Position numbers and translations under genes: made by a program. Source: Bacteroidia bacterium 43-41 (GTDB taxonomy: Bacteria > Bacteroidota > Bacteroidia > Bacteroidales > Dysgonomonadaceae). From it: 64,000 nucleotides of DNA. The notes beneath the pieces are model-generated. The model saw nothing but the letters and a program-made list of their open reading frames with translations, was not told the DNA's origin and did no database searches. Positions 54,128 through 63,545 of the stretch are shown one piece after another; the stretch's first letter is position 1; every line of letters begins with the position of its first letter. The stretch lies in NCBI GenBank assembly GCA_001898165.1, contig MKTD01000014.1:1-64000 (forward strand). The letters are read 5' to 3'.

Positions 54128-54137
54128 CGAGCGACTT

Positions 54138-55331
54138 ATGGAAAAGAGATCCGTCCTGATTTTTGGTGCCGGCAAGATAGGCCGCTCTTTTATCGGGCAA
54201 CTGTTTGGTTTGTCGGGATACGAAGTTGTCTTTTCCGATATCGATGCTGAGCTTGTTAATTTATTAAATTGCAAGAAATCATATACCGTGGTAATTAAAG
54301 GAGAAAAAGAGGAAAAAATATCAATATCCAATGTACGAGCAATTCATGGCACTGATGAAAAAGCCGTAATCGAAGAGATAAAAAATGCCTCTATTATGGC
54401 GGTATCAGTTGGCAAAAATGCATTGTTGAAAATTATTCCTACCATTGCCAAAGGGTTAATAAAGCGATTCCAAAGTCAAAAAAACAGTCCGGTAGATATC
54501 ATTATTGCTGAAAACATGCGTTCTGCCAATGAAGTTATCCACAAGGAGCTTAAAAATAATCTCCCTAAGGATTTTCCCATCGATGATTATGTAGGATTAG
54601 TGGAAACAAGCATTGGAAAAATGGTTCCCATTATGACCGCCGAAGAAATAAAGAAAGATCCTTTATCGGTCTTTGCGGAACCTTACAATCAATTAATCCT
54701 GGATAAAAAAGGATTTAAAAACGATATTCCAAATGTTATGGGGTTAGTCCCTAAGGAAAACATTAAGGCATGGGTTGACAGAAAAGCATTCATCCATAAT
54801 TTAGGACATGCTACTGCTGCTTATTACGGATATTTTAAACATCCCGGCTCTACATATCTCTATGAAGTTTTAGAGGACAAAAACGTGTTGAGGTTTACGA
54901 AAGAGGTCATGCTTCAATCGGCAGATATCCTTTTGAAAATTTATACGGACGATTTTACGTCAAGCGGTTTATCAGACCACATCGATGATTTACTGTTCAG
55001 ATTCCGGAACAGATCGTTGAAAGATACCGTTTTCAGGGTTGGACAGGATATTCCAAGAAAATTAGGTCCTGATGACCGGTTTATGGGAATAATACGATTA
55101 GCCATCCCGCTGAAAATGCCTTATGATAAAATTTTGGAAGCCATGTCGTACGCTTTCTTCTTTAAGGCAACGGACGAAAACGGAAATAGGTCGGAGCAAG
55201 ATATCATTTTTGAAGAATATCTGTCGCACGGGCTCGACTACACCTTACAGAAAGTGTGCGGAATGGATCCGGTATATGATCGGGAATTAACAGAAGAGGT
55301 AAAAAAATTTATAAACACCGGAATTAATTGA
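54138..55331 (+). CDS. mtlD: Mannitol-1-phosphate 5-dehydrogenase-like protein
   Basis: The N-terminal Rossmann domain (SVLIFGAGKIGRSFIGQLFG) and the C-terminal polyol-dehydrogenase domain (DRKAFIHNLGHATAAYYGY with the catalytic Lys-His region) identify the MtlD/mannitol dehydrogenase family. The 397-residue length fits mannitol-1-phosphate 5-dehydrogenase, which interconverts fructose-6-phosphate and mannitol-1-phosphate using NADH. It ends the cluster. No mannitol PTS is present, so either mannitol-1-phosphate formation or a related polyol step is likely. Confidence 0.82.
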   Translation: MEKRSVLIFGAGKIGRSFIGQLFGLSGYEVVFSDIDAELVNLLNCKKSYTVVIKGEKEEKISISNVRAIHGTDEKAVIEEIKNASIMAVSVGKNALLKIIPTIAKGLIKRFQSQKNSPVDIIIAENMRSANEVIHKELKNNLPKDFPIDDYVGLVETSIGKMVPIMTAEEIKKDPLSVFAEPYNQLILDKKGFKNDIPNVMGLVPKENIKAWVDRKAFIHNLGHATAAYYGYFKHPGSTYLYEVLEDKNVLRFTKEVMLQSADILLKIYTDDFTSSGLSDHIDDLLFRFRNRSLKDTVFRVGQDIPRKLGPDDRFMGIIRLAIPLKMPYDKILEAMSYAFFFKATDENGNRSEQDIIFEEYLSHGLDYTLQKVCGMDPVYDRELTEEVKKFINTGIN

Positions 55332-55552
55332 AACTGATGAAAATATCCACGTCCAGAAGACCGCGGTTTACTCATGACGATATTATTAATGGAGGTTCAC
55401 TGAAACCGGAACCGGAGTATTTGCCGAATAAACCACGGAAAGACAGATATGCCCTGATTGTTTCATCAGAACGGATAACCGATAGCAAAATGAAAAGCAA
55501 AGTCGCGGCGGAAATCGGGCTTGAAGATGGTCCATCGTTCTCCTTCGGGTAA
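55328..55552 (+). CDS. Small ORF overlapping mtlD and tamL ends
   Basis: A frame starting at TTG 55328 or ATG 55337 encodes about 71-74 residues (KISTSRRPRFTHDDIINGG, PEYLPNKPRKDRYALIVSS). Its last 87 nt lie on the opposite strand of the tamL 3' end. The first half has plausible protein composition, but I recognise no family. It may be the start of a truncated gene or a chance frame. Confidence 0.3.
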   Translation: MKLMKISTSRRPRFTHDDIINGGSLKPEPEYLPNKPRKDRYALIVSSERITDSKMKSKVAAEIGLEDGPSFSFG

Positions 55553-57745
55553 GGCGGGATTGTGGGCTTTCATCCCCATATCGAAGCGCAACAACAAGAA
55601 ATTCAAATCGAGCCGGACGCCCAATCCGTACGCGGCGGCAAATTCTTTATAAAAACTGTTCCACCTGAAATATCCACCGGGCTGGGAGCTATAATCCTTT
55701 ATCGTCCATACGTTCCCCACATCGATAAAACCGGCCAGTTCAAAAAGCTTCGTCAATTTATTTCGATACTCCACGCTCATATCAATTTTCACATCACCGG
55801 TTTTATTGGTAAAATCGTAACCTAATTTATCGTTATTGTAAGTCCCGGGGCCAAGTGTCCGGGTACTCCACCCCCTCACGCTATTGGCCCCTCCGCCGTA
55901 ATAGCGTTTTTCAAAAGGCAGAACGATGGAGTTGCCGTAAGGATAAGCCACGCCGAGCGCAAGGTGCCCTGCCAATGTGTTTTTGTCGTCCAACCGGTAA
56001 GTAGGCGCAAAATCGAAATCGGTCTTCACATATTCGGCATACGGTATCCCCAAAAGCATGTCGCGCCCCGAAGCATTCTTTCTTGTACCTCCTAATGTTG
56101 AAACAAGTCGCGGCAAATATCCCGACACTTCAACACCCGCACGGATGCGGAAAGGTAAACGGGGAGGATCTTCGGAAGAAGATACGTTTGAATAGGTGGT
56201 ATTATAACTGGAACGAACGATTAACTGTTCCTCGTAACTGGCTTTTAGAATGGGATTGATACTGTCGTTCATAAATTCTTCTCTGAAATCGTCGCTCATA
56301 CGGGGCATCCTGACATAGGTAATGCCCAACGGCTCAACCACATTGTTTAGTTGCCAGTTTAGACGCGACCATTGGAAGCGGGACGACAGGTTAAAAAATT
56401 GCCTCAGGTACTCGCGGCGACTTTGAAAATTGACTCCCACGGAAAATTCGGTAGATGCCGACGGTTGGTCTTTCAATTGTTTCATTACCCAAGGCAACAG
56501 TAATTGAGGAACAGATAAAAATGCCTCAACACCGTATTCGTAATAATTATTTGAACTATCGGAAGCAGCAATGAACTCATACGCCCCGTTGAGTTTCAAC
56601 CGGAAAGTCTCCCCCCCCTTCAGTGCATTTTTATGTTCGTATGTGGCATCGGCAGCAATACCCAAATCCCCGGCAGAGTTTGTGCCATCGACCCCAAACT
56701 GCATATAGTGCATATTCCCGGGATAAATAGAGATATTGGCATCGATGTAGTTGGTATCGTTTACCACAACAGGCGTCAGGTTAATCGCCGTTTGGCTTAC
56801 CGACCCCAGACGGTTGAGGGACGAGTAGGTCCTCTCCACCAACCTGTCGGAATAGACCCGGTTGGGACGGACAAACGTATTGTAAAAAATGGCCTGCGGC
56901 AGCATAAATTTATTTCGCTCCTGCACCACTTTTATATCCCTGTATTGTATGGTATCTAACAGGTAGCGTTTAGAGCTGTCTTGCAGGAGGGAGGCATCAA
57001 TACCGTTATTGACAATAACATTTCCAAACACGTACCGGTTGTGCAAGGTACTATCGGTGGGATTATTCAGGCCCAGCGTGATATCCACCTGATGGGTCCC
57101 CAGCGTGGAATCGACCAGGTAATAGAAGTTGTCTTTCGAGAAATTATAGTATCCGTTGTTCCTCAGTTCGGTAGTCATCCTGATTCGTCCGCTTTCCAGC
57201 ACCTCTTTATCGAAAATGTCACCTTTTTTCATGATATTGAGCCGTTTCCGTTCATTAAGGATATTATAAACAGTGGTATCTACCGAATGGATGGTATCCG
57301 TGAAAGTTCTGACCAGATACGGATCGTTTCCCATAACCTGGTAAGTCACATCCGCCTTCCTGTCTTTTTTTACCACTATCGTATCCACTTTGGCATTCAG
57401 GTAACCTTTATTTTCAAGCTGCAACCTTATCTGTTCCATAGAAAGCCCGGCCAGGCGGTCGCTATATAACACAGGCGGTTCGCCAAGCTTAAGAAATAGA
57501 CGATTGAGCCAGGTGGAATCGTTATTCGGAATACTATAAGCGTGCAGTTTGACTCTTCCCAGCAACAGCATCGAAGAGTTGGGTTTCTGTCGTAAAAAAG
57601 GTTTCAGGTCCGACTCACTGATTCCTTTCGTATCCGTGGTAATTTTGACTTCATTCAGCAGGTAACTTTCATTCGGCACCTTCTTTGTAACATCGCACGA
57701 AATTATTACAAACAAAAGCAATATATAGAAAAAATATTTCATCAT
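55466..57745 (-). CDS. tamL: TamL: lipoprotein BamA/TamA-family outer-membrane protein
   Basis: A lipobox (LLLFVIISC) replaces the usual cleavable signal. POTRA-like repeats (about 25-330) precede a C-terminal 16-strand BamA/TamA barrel with the surface-antigen motif region (KRYYGGGANSVRGWSTRTLG) and a terminal aromatic residue (FAIGYPF). This is the Bacteroidota lipoprotein variant of TamA, working with TamB to move lipids or proteins to the outer membrane. Its start overlaps the tamB stop as ATGA. Confidence 0.88.
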   Translation of the reverse strand: MMKYFFYILLLFVIISCDVTKKVPNESYLLNEVKITTDTKGISESDLKPFLRQKPNSSMLLLGRVKLHAYSIPNNDSTWLNRLFLKLGEPPVLYSDRLAGLSMEQIRLQLENKGYLNAKVDTIVVKKDRKADVTYQVMGNDPYLVRTFTDTIHSVDTTVYNILNERKRLNIMKKGDIFDKEVLESGRIRMTTELRNNGYYNFSKDNFYYLVDSTLGTHQVDITLGLNNPTDSTLHNRYVFGNVIVNNGIDASLLQDSSKRYLLDTIQYRDIKVVQERNKFMLPQAIFYNTFVRPNRVYSDRLVERTYSSLNRLGSVSQTAINLTPVVVNDTNYIDANISIYPGNMHYMQFGVDGTNSAGDLGIAADATYEHKNALKGGETFRLKLNGAYEFIAASDSSNNYYEYGVEAFLSVPQLLLPWVMKQLKDQPSASTEFSVGVNFQSRREYLRQFFNLSSRFQWSRLNWQLNNVVEPLGITYVRMPRMSDDFREEFMNDSINPILKASYEEQLIVRSSYNTTYSNVSSSEDPPRLPFRIRAGVEVSGYLPRLVSTLGGTRKNASGRDMLLGIPYAEYVKTDFDFAPTYRLDDKNTLAGHLALGVAYPYGNSIVLPFEKRYYGGGANSVRGWSTRTLGPGTYNNDKLGYDFTNKTGDVKIDMSVEYRNKLTKLFELAGFIDVGNVWTIKDYSSQPGGYFRWNSFYKEFAAAYGLGVRLDLNFLLLRFDMGMKAHNPALPEGERWTIFKPDFRRDFAFHFAIGYPF

Positions 57746-60700
57746 TCTTCTTTTCTTCTAAGACCAAACTTAAACAAATCTTTAAACCGGCGCGCGTCTC
57801 TGGTCACCACCACACCGGCTCCCTGCGTGGTGGGCGCAAGCTTCGAAAATCGTTGGTTTGCGCGGTTGTAAACACGAATCATCAGCCAGTTCTTAATGTC
57901 GTATTCCAATTCAAACTCACCCATAAATGCCTGTTGGCTCGCCAACGTTGTATTGTCGCCATAACTCAGGTTGGTGGTTATCCGAAGCCGGTCGTCCAGC
58001 AAGCGGGTAGAAAGGTCGACACCCATTCTGACGTTTTCGAAACTCCCGTCGCGGGTTTCGAGATTGGTGCTGACGCTGAAATTATCACTCAACGCACCGG
58101 CAAGAATCGCATCAAGCCCTTTTGCCAGCTGTCCGAAGGCTAAAGAGGTTGCGCTGCCCCCCAACGAGACCCCCGTGGGACCACCTTCTGTCGGCATGAA
58201 CCCGCCGGCTAAAATAAGGCTGCCGAACTGGCGGATTTTCTGCTCGTCGGTGCTTATCATACTGTTCACGCGCTGACGGACATCACCTGAAACTTCGGGA
58301 ACTTCAATATCGTATTTCAAATTCATCTGTTCCAGGCTTCCCTGTATTTCAAGAATAGCATTTGCCTTTGTGCGTGTGTTTGACATCTGCATTTCAAAAA
58401 CATCACTCAACACGGCCAAATCGACATTAACCTGATTGTAGGCTGTAATGTTGAACTGCGTATTCATCGGGTCTCCAACCAACGTCACCGTGCTTCCATC
58501 GCGGATACTGAAATCGATGGTTTTAAGGTTCTGGAAATTGTATTTGAATTTACCATCTTCGGCAATATAATCTCCGTAAAGCTTTATGGAAGGTGTAGCC
58601 CGGGTATCGAAATTGGCCCGGATTTGCCCTTTTCCGTTTATCTCGAGAGCGTCGCCGGTTGTCGGATTAATTACCACGCCGGCTTCAAGCAGTGGAGTCA
58701 CGTTCAAGATAGCTTGTATGTTGATGGGGATCCCTGAATTTATGCGTGTATCTATGGGTCTGTTCGCGTTATCACCGTCTCTTTTTCTCAGGAATGAAAG
58801 CGAGTCTGTATCCTGTGGAGTATTTATATAGATGATTCCACTGTATTCAGCCGCCTGAGCCGTTTGCGGCAATTCAATCCTGATGTTCGACCGGCTTTCG
58901 TTCCTGAGGTTAGCATTTCCATATATACCTGATGAAGAGCCGTTTATATTAATATCTCCGCTTAATTTAAGTGTTCCATAAGCAATCTGATCCGTACGCT
59001 GTCCATTGTTCATCAACAGAAAATCGTTCATATTTATGCTGGCACGATACGTCATTCCGTCGAAATTATTGTGGCTTAGCAAAAGGTTCAGCCGGGCTTC
59101 GTGATCATTATCGTCCCTGATAACAAGATTGTTAAGCCCGATATTATCCGGTGAAATATTGATTGTATCCGAAATCTTGTATGTTACGTTTGTGAATGCA
59201 ACCGTCATAATCCCTTCATTGATGCCTAACCAGCCTTCGGTTACGAGCGCGTTGGGTTTCCCGGATATTTTTATACCGGAATTTACCGTGCCCGAAAGCC
59301 GGCTAAACGTGGACATGGCAAAAGGCTGCACCCAGGCCAAAGGCAAAGCATTTATTTTAATATTCACATCCATTGGATCTGTGCTGCCGGTTGGCACAAA
59401 CCCGTCCACATTAAGGTAATCTTGGCCATTGTTGCTTAGATGGGCATTTAAGGAGAGGCCGTTTTTAACCACGTCCCAATTCCCCTCCACCACCAGGGTT
59501 CCAAGGGTATCGTTTTGTGTTTGTATATTTTCTATCCTGAAATTATCGGTCTGCAGGATGGGGTCTGCCAGAGCTTGATTGACTGTGACGCCGCCGTTTA
59601 TGAAGCCTTTGAATGTGGTTATGTTGAACGCTGCCAAAATAGTTTCTAGTTCGGTGTTGTTGAAAAACGCGCGAATGGCGTCTTCTCTTCTTTTCGATGC
59701 AACACCATCGATACCCAGCAATAACATTTCGTTTCCTCTTATTTCGAAATTGTTTACGGTGATTTTATCCTTTTCGTAAACAATGGTTGACGGGGCAACG
59801 TGGATTGTTTTTCCGTTAAGCAGGATATTGGTGGGATTAACGGAAATATTCGACACCAGATTATCTTCAACATCACGTCTGAAGCCCATAGAGACATTCA
59901 GGCTTCCATCGGCTTTCGCAACTTCATTATTTACACTGACAGACAATATGTTGGCAACAGAATCGTTCATTGCCCGGGTATTTAGCCTCGCGTTGATATG
60001 CCCATTTTCCTGAACAAGATAAGTATTTACATTTATTCTTGCTCCCGATAATGCCCCCAGGTTAACATCTATTTTGCTCTCGCGAATATCATTTTGTCCA
60101 ACCATCAATCGCGGGATATGTCCGTTTAACAATACCGATCCTGCGCTTACCATATCCACGGTACCGGAAATGGTTGCAGGTTCAACGTTAATGAACGGAA
60201 GCGACAAGGCGTAGGATATATCTTCGGTATTCTTCAGCAGAAAGTTAAACCTGAACAGGTTCTTTTTCCCTTCCGGTGTTTTTCCCCCGGATTCCTTAAT
60301 CAACGTAGGCAAGTGTGGATGTAATGTGTTCATCAACTCACTGCCGATGGTAGCGAAACTATAATTTCCGGCCACTTCACCTTCGATAACGGACGAAAGC
60401 ACCTGTATCTTCTTCTCACCCGCCTCGTCGGCCGGAAGCGCCTGAAGATAAATGGGGCCCGGGTTGTAAACAAAATGGGCATCGTAGAGCGATGTACTGT
60501 CGATGACAACATTTCCTACCAGATCGTCGATATCTTTTCCCTGAAGTTTTCCGCGAATACGGGTAGTTAAATAAGGATTTTCCCATTTTTCGACCGTGAT
60601 AAGCGGTGAGAGAAAAAGTTTATCGATCGTTCCCTGCACATCAAACTTCATTTGATTGCCAAAGCTGATATCAGCATGCAGGTCGAGTTTATTGTCTTCG

Positions 60701-62187
60701 GTATCTGTAAACACCCGGCCTGTAACATTATTATTGTTTCCATTGTACACCCCGCTTACAGCCAAATCCCGATACTGATAACCCTTATAGAGTATCGAAC
60801 CGACATTACCATCGACAGAAACGGCAGGCAATTCATTCTTTTTGATGTTTACTTCGACAAAAGTATTGAGGAAGAGATCGTTTACACCCATCTCCTCACC
60901 GATTATTTTGCCAATTTGCAGGTTATTGGTTATCAGCCGGCCGTTCACATTAATATTTTCAAATTGGCTGTCCGCCCCTCCCCTTCCATCAAACGAAAAG
61001 CTCCCGGGAGCTGTGTTCACACGTGTAACAATGTTGAAGTTATTCAATTTACCTTTAGCCTTCAGGGTTAAATCTATATTCACCAACGACTTCAATTGTG
61101 GTTCCAGTACAAAATCAGGCGCACCAATGCGGATAAAATCCTGCAAATCCAGCACGCTCATCTTGAAGTTAGTGATATTCAAATCAATATTGGCTTCACC
61201 ATATTGGGAAAAGTCGGAAATTAATCCGTTAACCACAAGAACAGTTTGGTCACCGTATCTGACCGTTAATTTTTTGATTTCGGCACCGGGAACTTTTCCG
61301 GCTAAATCAACATCGAAAGCAAAAGGTTTGCTCAGGTGTGCGAGCTGGTCGGAAAAAATAGCGGCATCTCCCGGGTCAATCAAATCACTTTTAGCCGTCA
61401 GGTTGAATTCTTTGCTGTCGGTATCATAAACGGCTTTGCTTACATCAAGGTGTGAATGGTTGAGAGTGAGAGAAATTTTATTGCTCCGGATCCTTGAGCC
61501 GTCCGAGCGAACCATTCCCCGAAAGTTATCGACTTTTACTCCCGATTTTTGTTCCGAAAAACTCAAGGTGTTGATGTCTGCAATGAGGTGCCTGATATCG
61601 AGCGATGGGATGTCCGCGTCAAGGTTGAAATTATTCACGAAAAAATGCTCAGGGTTGAACTTTCCCCGGGTTTCCGGACTCGAAAGAATGTCGTAGCGCA
61701 GCGTTCCGTTAGAAAGTTTAATGTCGTTTATAGAAATTCCAAGGGGGGCTTTTCCCGTCTCCTTTTTAGTCGTATCGGCCGGTGCAAAAGCATCGATGAG
61801 GAACTGGAAGTTAAAAGCCGAATCGGGTGTTTCCCTGTAAATGTTGGCTGTAAAATTATCCAGGTTAACAGATTCAATCGACAATTGATTATCCAACAAA
61901 TTCCAGATGTTTACACGGGCTGCTAATTTACCGGCAAACAATAAGGTATCTTTTTTCTGGTCTTCGACATATAAACCACCGATTTCAACCCTATTAAAAA
62001 GTTTAATCCGGATCCTGTCAATAGACATTTCGGTTTTTACTTTTGGTTTTAGCTTCCCGATAGCAAAATCGGCAGCAAATTTTTGAACAGACGGAATAGT
62101 GAATGTCAGAAAAAGTATAACATTCAATAGGATTACACAAACGATAAAAATGGCAAATATCCGGACAATTTTCTTTATTAATTTCAT
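57742..62187 (-). CDS. tamB: TamB: translocation and assembly module protein
   Basis: This 1481-residue protein has an N-terminal membrane anchor (IFAIFIVCVILLNVILFLTF), a long stretch of repeating beta segments forming a predicted groove (AsmA-like, TamB-type), and the C-terminal DUF490 domain (YIAEDGKFKYNFQNLKTIDF, GSLEQMNLKYDIEVPEVSGD, SLILAGGFMPTEGGPTG). TamB spans the periplasm as a bridge-like lipid-transfer protein. It is first in the tamB-tamL pair. Confidence 0.92.
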   Translation of the reverse strand: MKLIKKIVRIFAIFIVCVILLNVILFLTFTIPSVQKFAADFAIGKLKPKVKTEMSIDRIRIKLFNRVEIGGLYVEDQKKDTLLFAGKLAARVNIWNLLDNQLSIESVNLDNFTANIYRETPDSAFNFQFLIDAFAPADTTKKETGKAPLGISINDIKLSNGTLRYDILSSPETRGKFNPEHFFVNNFNLDADIPSLDIRHLIADINTLSFSEQKSGVKVDNFRGMVRSDGSRIRSNKISLTLNHSHLDVSKAVYDTDSKEFNLTAKSDLIDPGDAAIFSDQLAHLSKPFAFDVDLAGKVPGAEIKKLTVRYGDQTVLVVNGLISDFSQYGEANIDLNITNFKMSVLDLQDFIRIGAPDFVLEPQLKSLVNIDLTLKAKGKLNNFNIVTRVNTAPGSFSFDGRGGADSQFENINVNGRLITNNLQIGKIIGEEMGVNDLFLNTFVEVNIKKNELPAVSVDGNVGSILYKGYQYRDLAVSGVYNGNNNNVTGRVFTDTEDNKLDLHADISFGNQMKFDVQGTIDKLFLSPLITVEKWENPYLTTRIRGKLQGKDIDDLVGNVVIDSTSLYDAHFVYNPGPIYLQALPADEAGEKKIQVLSSVIEGEVAGNYSFATIGSELMNTLHPHLPTLIKESGGKTPEGKKNLFRFNFLLKNTEDISYALSLPFINVEPATISGTVDMVSAGSVLLNGHIPRLMVGQNDIRESKIDVNLGALSGARINVNTYLVQENGHINARLNTRAMNDSVANILSVSVNNEVAKADGSLNVSMGFRRDVEDNLVSNISVNPTNILLNGKTIHVAPSTIVYEKDKITVNNFEIRGNEMLLLGIDGVASKRREDAIRAFFNNTELETILAAFNITTFKGFINGGVTVNQALADPILQTDNFRIENIQTQNDTLGTLVVEGNWDVVKNGLSLNAHLSNNGQDYLNVDGFVPTGSTDPMDVNIKINALPLAWVQPFAMSTFSRLSGTVNSGIKISGKPNALVTEGWLGINEGIMTVAFTNVTYKISDTINISPDNIGLNNLVIRDDNDHEARLNLLLSHNNFDGMTYRASINMNDFLLMNNGQRTDQIAYGTLKLSGDININGSSSGIYGNANLRNESRSNIRIELPQTAQAAEYSGIIYINTPQDTDSLSFLRKRDGDNANRPIDTRINSGIPINIQAILNVTPLLEAGVVINPTTGDALEINGKGQIRANFDTRATPSIKLYGDYIAEDGKFKYNFQNLKTIDFSIRDGSTVTLVGDPMNTQFNITAYNQVNVDLAVLSDVFEMQMSNTRTKANAILEIQGSLEQMNLKYDIEVPEVSGDVRQRVNSMISTDEQKIRQFGSLILAGGFMPTEGGPTGVSLGGSATSLAFGQLAKGLDAILAGALSDNFSVSTNLETRDGSFENVRMGVDLSTRLLDDRLRITTNLSYGDNTTLASQQAFMGEFELEYDIKNWLMIRVYNRANQRFSKLAPTTQGAGVVVTRDARRFKDLFKFGLRRKEE

Positions 62188-62286
62188 CTGATTTTTCCGA
62201 TAGTGTCGGTTAAACGTGCAATATTAGTAAAAAAATAATTTTCAATGATGAGAAACAGGCATTTTAACTTAGATTAAGCCGAAGTC

Positions 62287-63384
62287 TCAGGATACTTCTA
62301 CAGGTTTTAGTTTATAATTCATAAGGACGGTATTCTTCAGATATTCAAATTCAAGTTCAAAACATTCAGAGAAAATATTGGAGTTCCTGTTGTCCTCAAT
62401 CTGTTTTTCTGTCCACAGTTTACCATCTCGCAACTTCAATTTGTTGAACTTTTCCTCATCGTCGATTATGGAGACATATAAAAATATCAATCGCCTGGTA
62501 TTGTTATTTTCGAAAACATATTTAAGCAAGAAACGTAACGGGATGTCCCTGACTCCAATCTCCTTACCGATGGTGTTTAGGACGGCTTCGTTCAGATCGT
62601 GGTTATACAGCATATATTCTTCAAACGGATAGTCAAGGGCTCCCGGATTTAATAACCGGGAAGCATCGCGTCTCTTCAGATAAATTTTACCATTGCTTAT
62701 CAAAGCTACCCGCACAACCGGATGCATGAATTTATTCTTCATCTCTTTTGTAACGGATTTAGCCACTTTTCCGGTAACTTCACCCGATTCTGTTATCATG
62801 GGGAGCCACTCCTCTTTGCGTAGCTTTTTATCCAAAAACAGAAACCTTATAACTTCCAGAATGATTATGGTCAGAAGGATAAGTTGTGCGATTATTATGA
62901 TTCCCAGCGTACTTATCCAGGGAGTCTTTATTGTAGAAACATTAAAATAGACCAGTACCAGCAACAGATGAAAAAATAGCGAATACTGTATTTGAAAAGC
63001 TACCCGAAAAGACTCCGACAGGTAGTTCCTGACGTTTGGTTTTTTATTTTTCGACAATAATAATATTACTTTTGTACGAAGTAAGCGGGATATCATTAAT
63101 GCTACAACAAAAATTATTTCAACCGTCACAAATTTTCCAAACGGATCGAGAGAATTGTAAAACAACAGTGCCAAAAGAGCAATAGAAAACGTAATGGCCG
63201 AAAGATCATACAACATCCGGCTGTGTTTTCTAACCAGGAAAACACCTGTCAAAGATAATCCCAGACCGATGCACATGGCCGTTACGGCATTAACCCATCC
63301 GATAAGGATTGTAAATACGAGCAACGGGATGAGCCCATAGGCCGGATTCCTAAGTTGTTTTACGATTATACTCTCTTCTCCCAT
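62287..63384 (-). CDS. Membrane protein with C-terminal degenerate Nudix-like domain
   Basis: The N-terminal half has about six membrane helices (e.g. LIPLLVFTILIGWVNAVTAM, VEIIFVVALMISRLL, LGIIIIAQLILLTIIILEVI). Residues about 195-365 resemble an isopentenyl-diphosphate-isomerase-like Nudix fold: ITESGEVTGKV then HPVVRVALISNGKIYLKRRD. The Nudix box is broken: where GxxxxxEx7REUxEExGU is expected, the sequence reads FEEYMLYNHDLNEAVLNTIG followed by KEIGV, without the REUxEE acidic cluster. It is therefore probably not a hydrolase and may bind a ligand. It lies alone between tamB and the peptidase. Confidence 0.6.
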   Translation of the reverse strand: MGEESIIVKQLRNPAYGLIPLLVFTILIGWVNAVTAMCIGLGLSLTGVFLVRKHSRMLYDLSAITFSIALLALLFYNSLDPFGKFVTVEIIFVVALMISRLLRTKVILLLSKNKKPNVRNYLSESFRVAFQIQYSLFFHLLLVLVYFNVSTIKTPWISTLGIIIIAQLILLTIIILEVIRFLFLDKKLRKEEWLPMITESGEVTGKVAKSVTKEMKNKFMHPVVRVALISNGKIYLKRRDASRLLNPGALDYPFEEYMLYNHDLNEAVLNTIGKEIGVRDIPLRFLLKYVFENNNTRRLIFLYVSIIDDEEKFNKLKLRDGKLWTEKQIEDNRNSNIFSECFELEFEYLKNTVLMNYKLKPVEVS

Positions 63385-63438
63385 AATTAAATTTTAAACC
63401 CACCATAATAACACTCATTCGCGTTTTTTGTTTTTGAC

Positions 63439-63473
63439 AAAAAAAAATTACGGAGCGATTAACAATCACTCCG
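63439..63473 (-). terminator. Intrinsic terminator of the S9 peptidase gene
   Basis: On the minus strand CGGAGTGATT-gtt-AATCGCTCCG (with one G-U pair) is followed by TAATTTTTTTTTG. It lies about 75 nt after the peptidase stop. Confidence 0.75.
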
Positions 63474-63545
63474 CCAAGATAAACGGTGTAAAGCGTATCT
63501 TCACCATAACTTGAACCCGAATCGTAAGAAACTGTTTTGAATTTT

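Noticed and set aside
60842-61429. 195-codon plus-strand ORF inside tamB
   Set aside because: Antisense frame of a long beta-repeat gene; no start context or motif.
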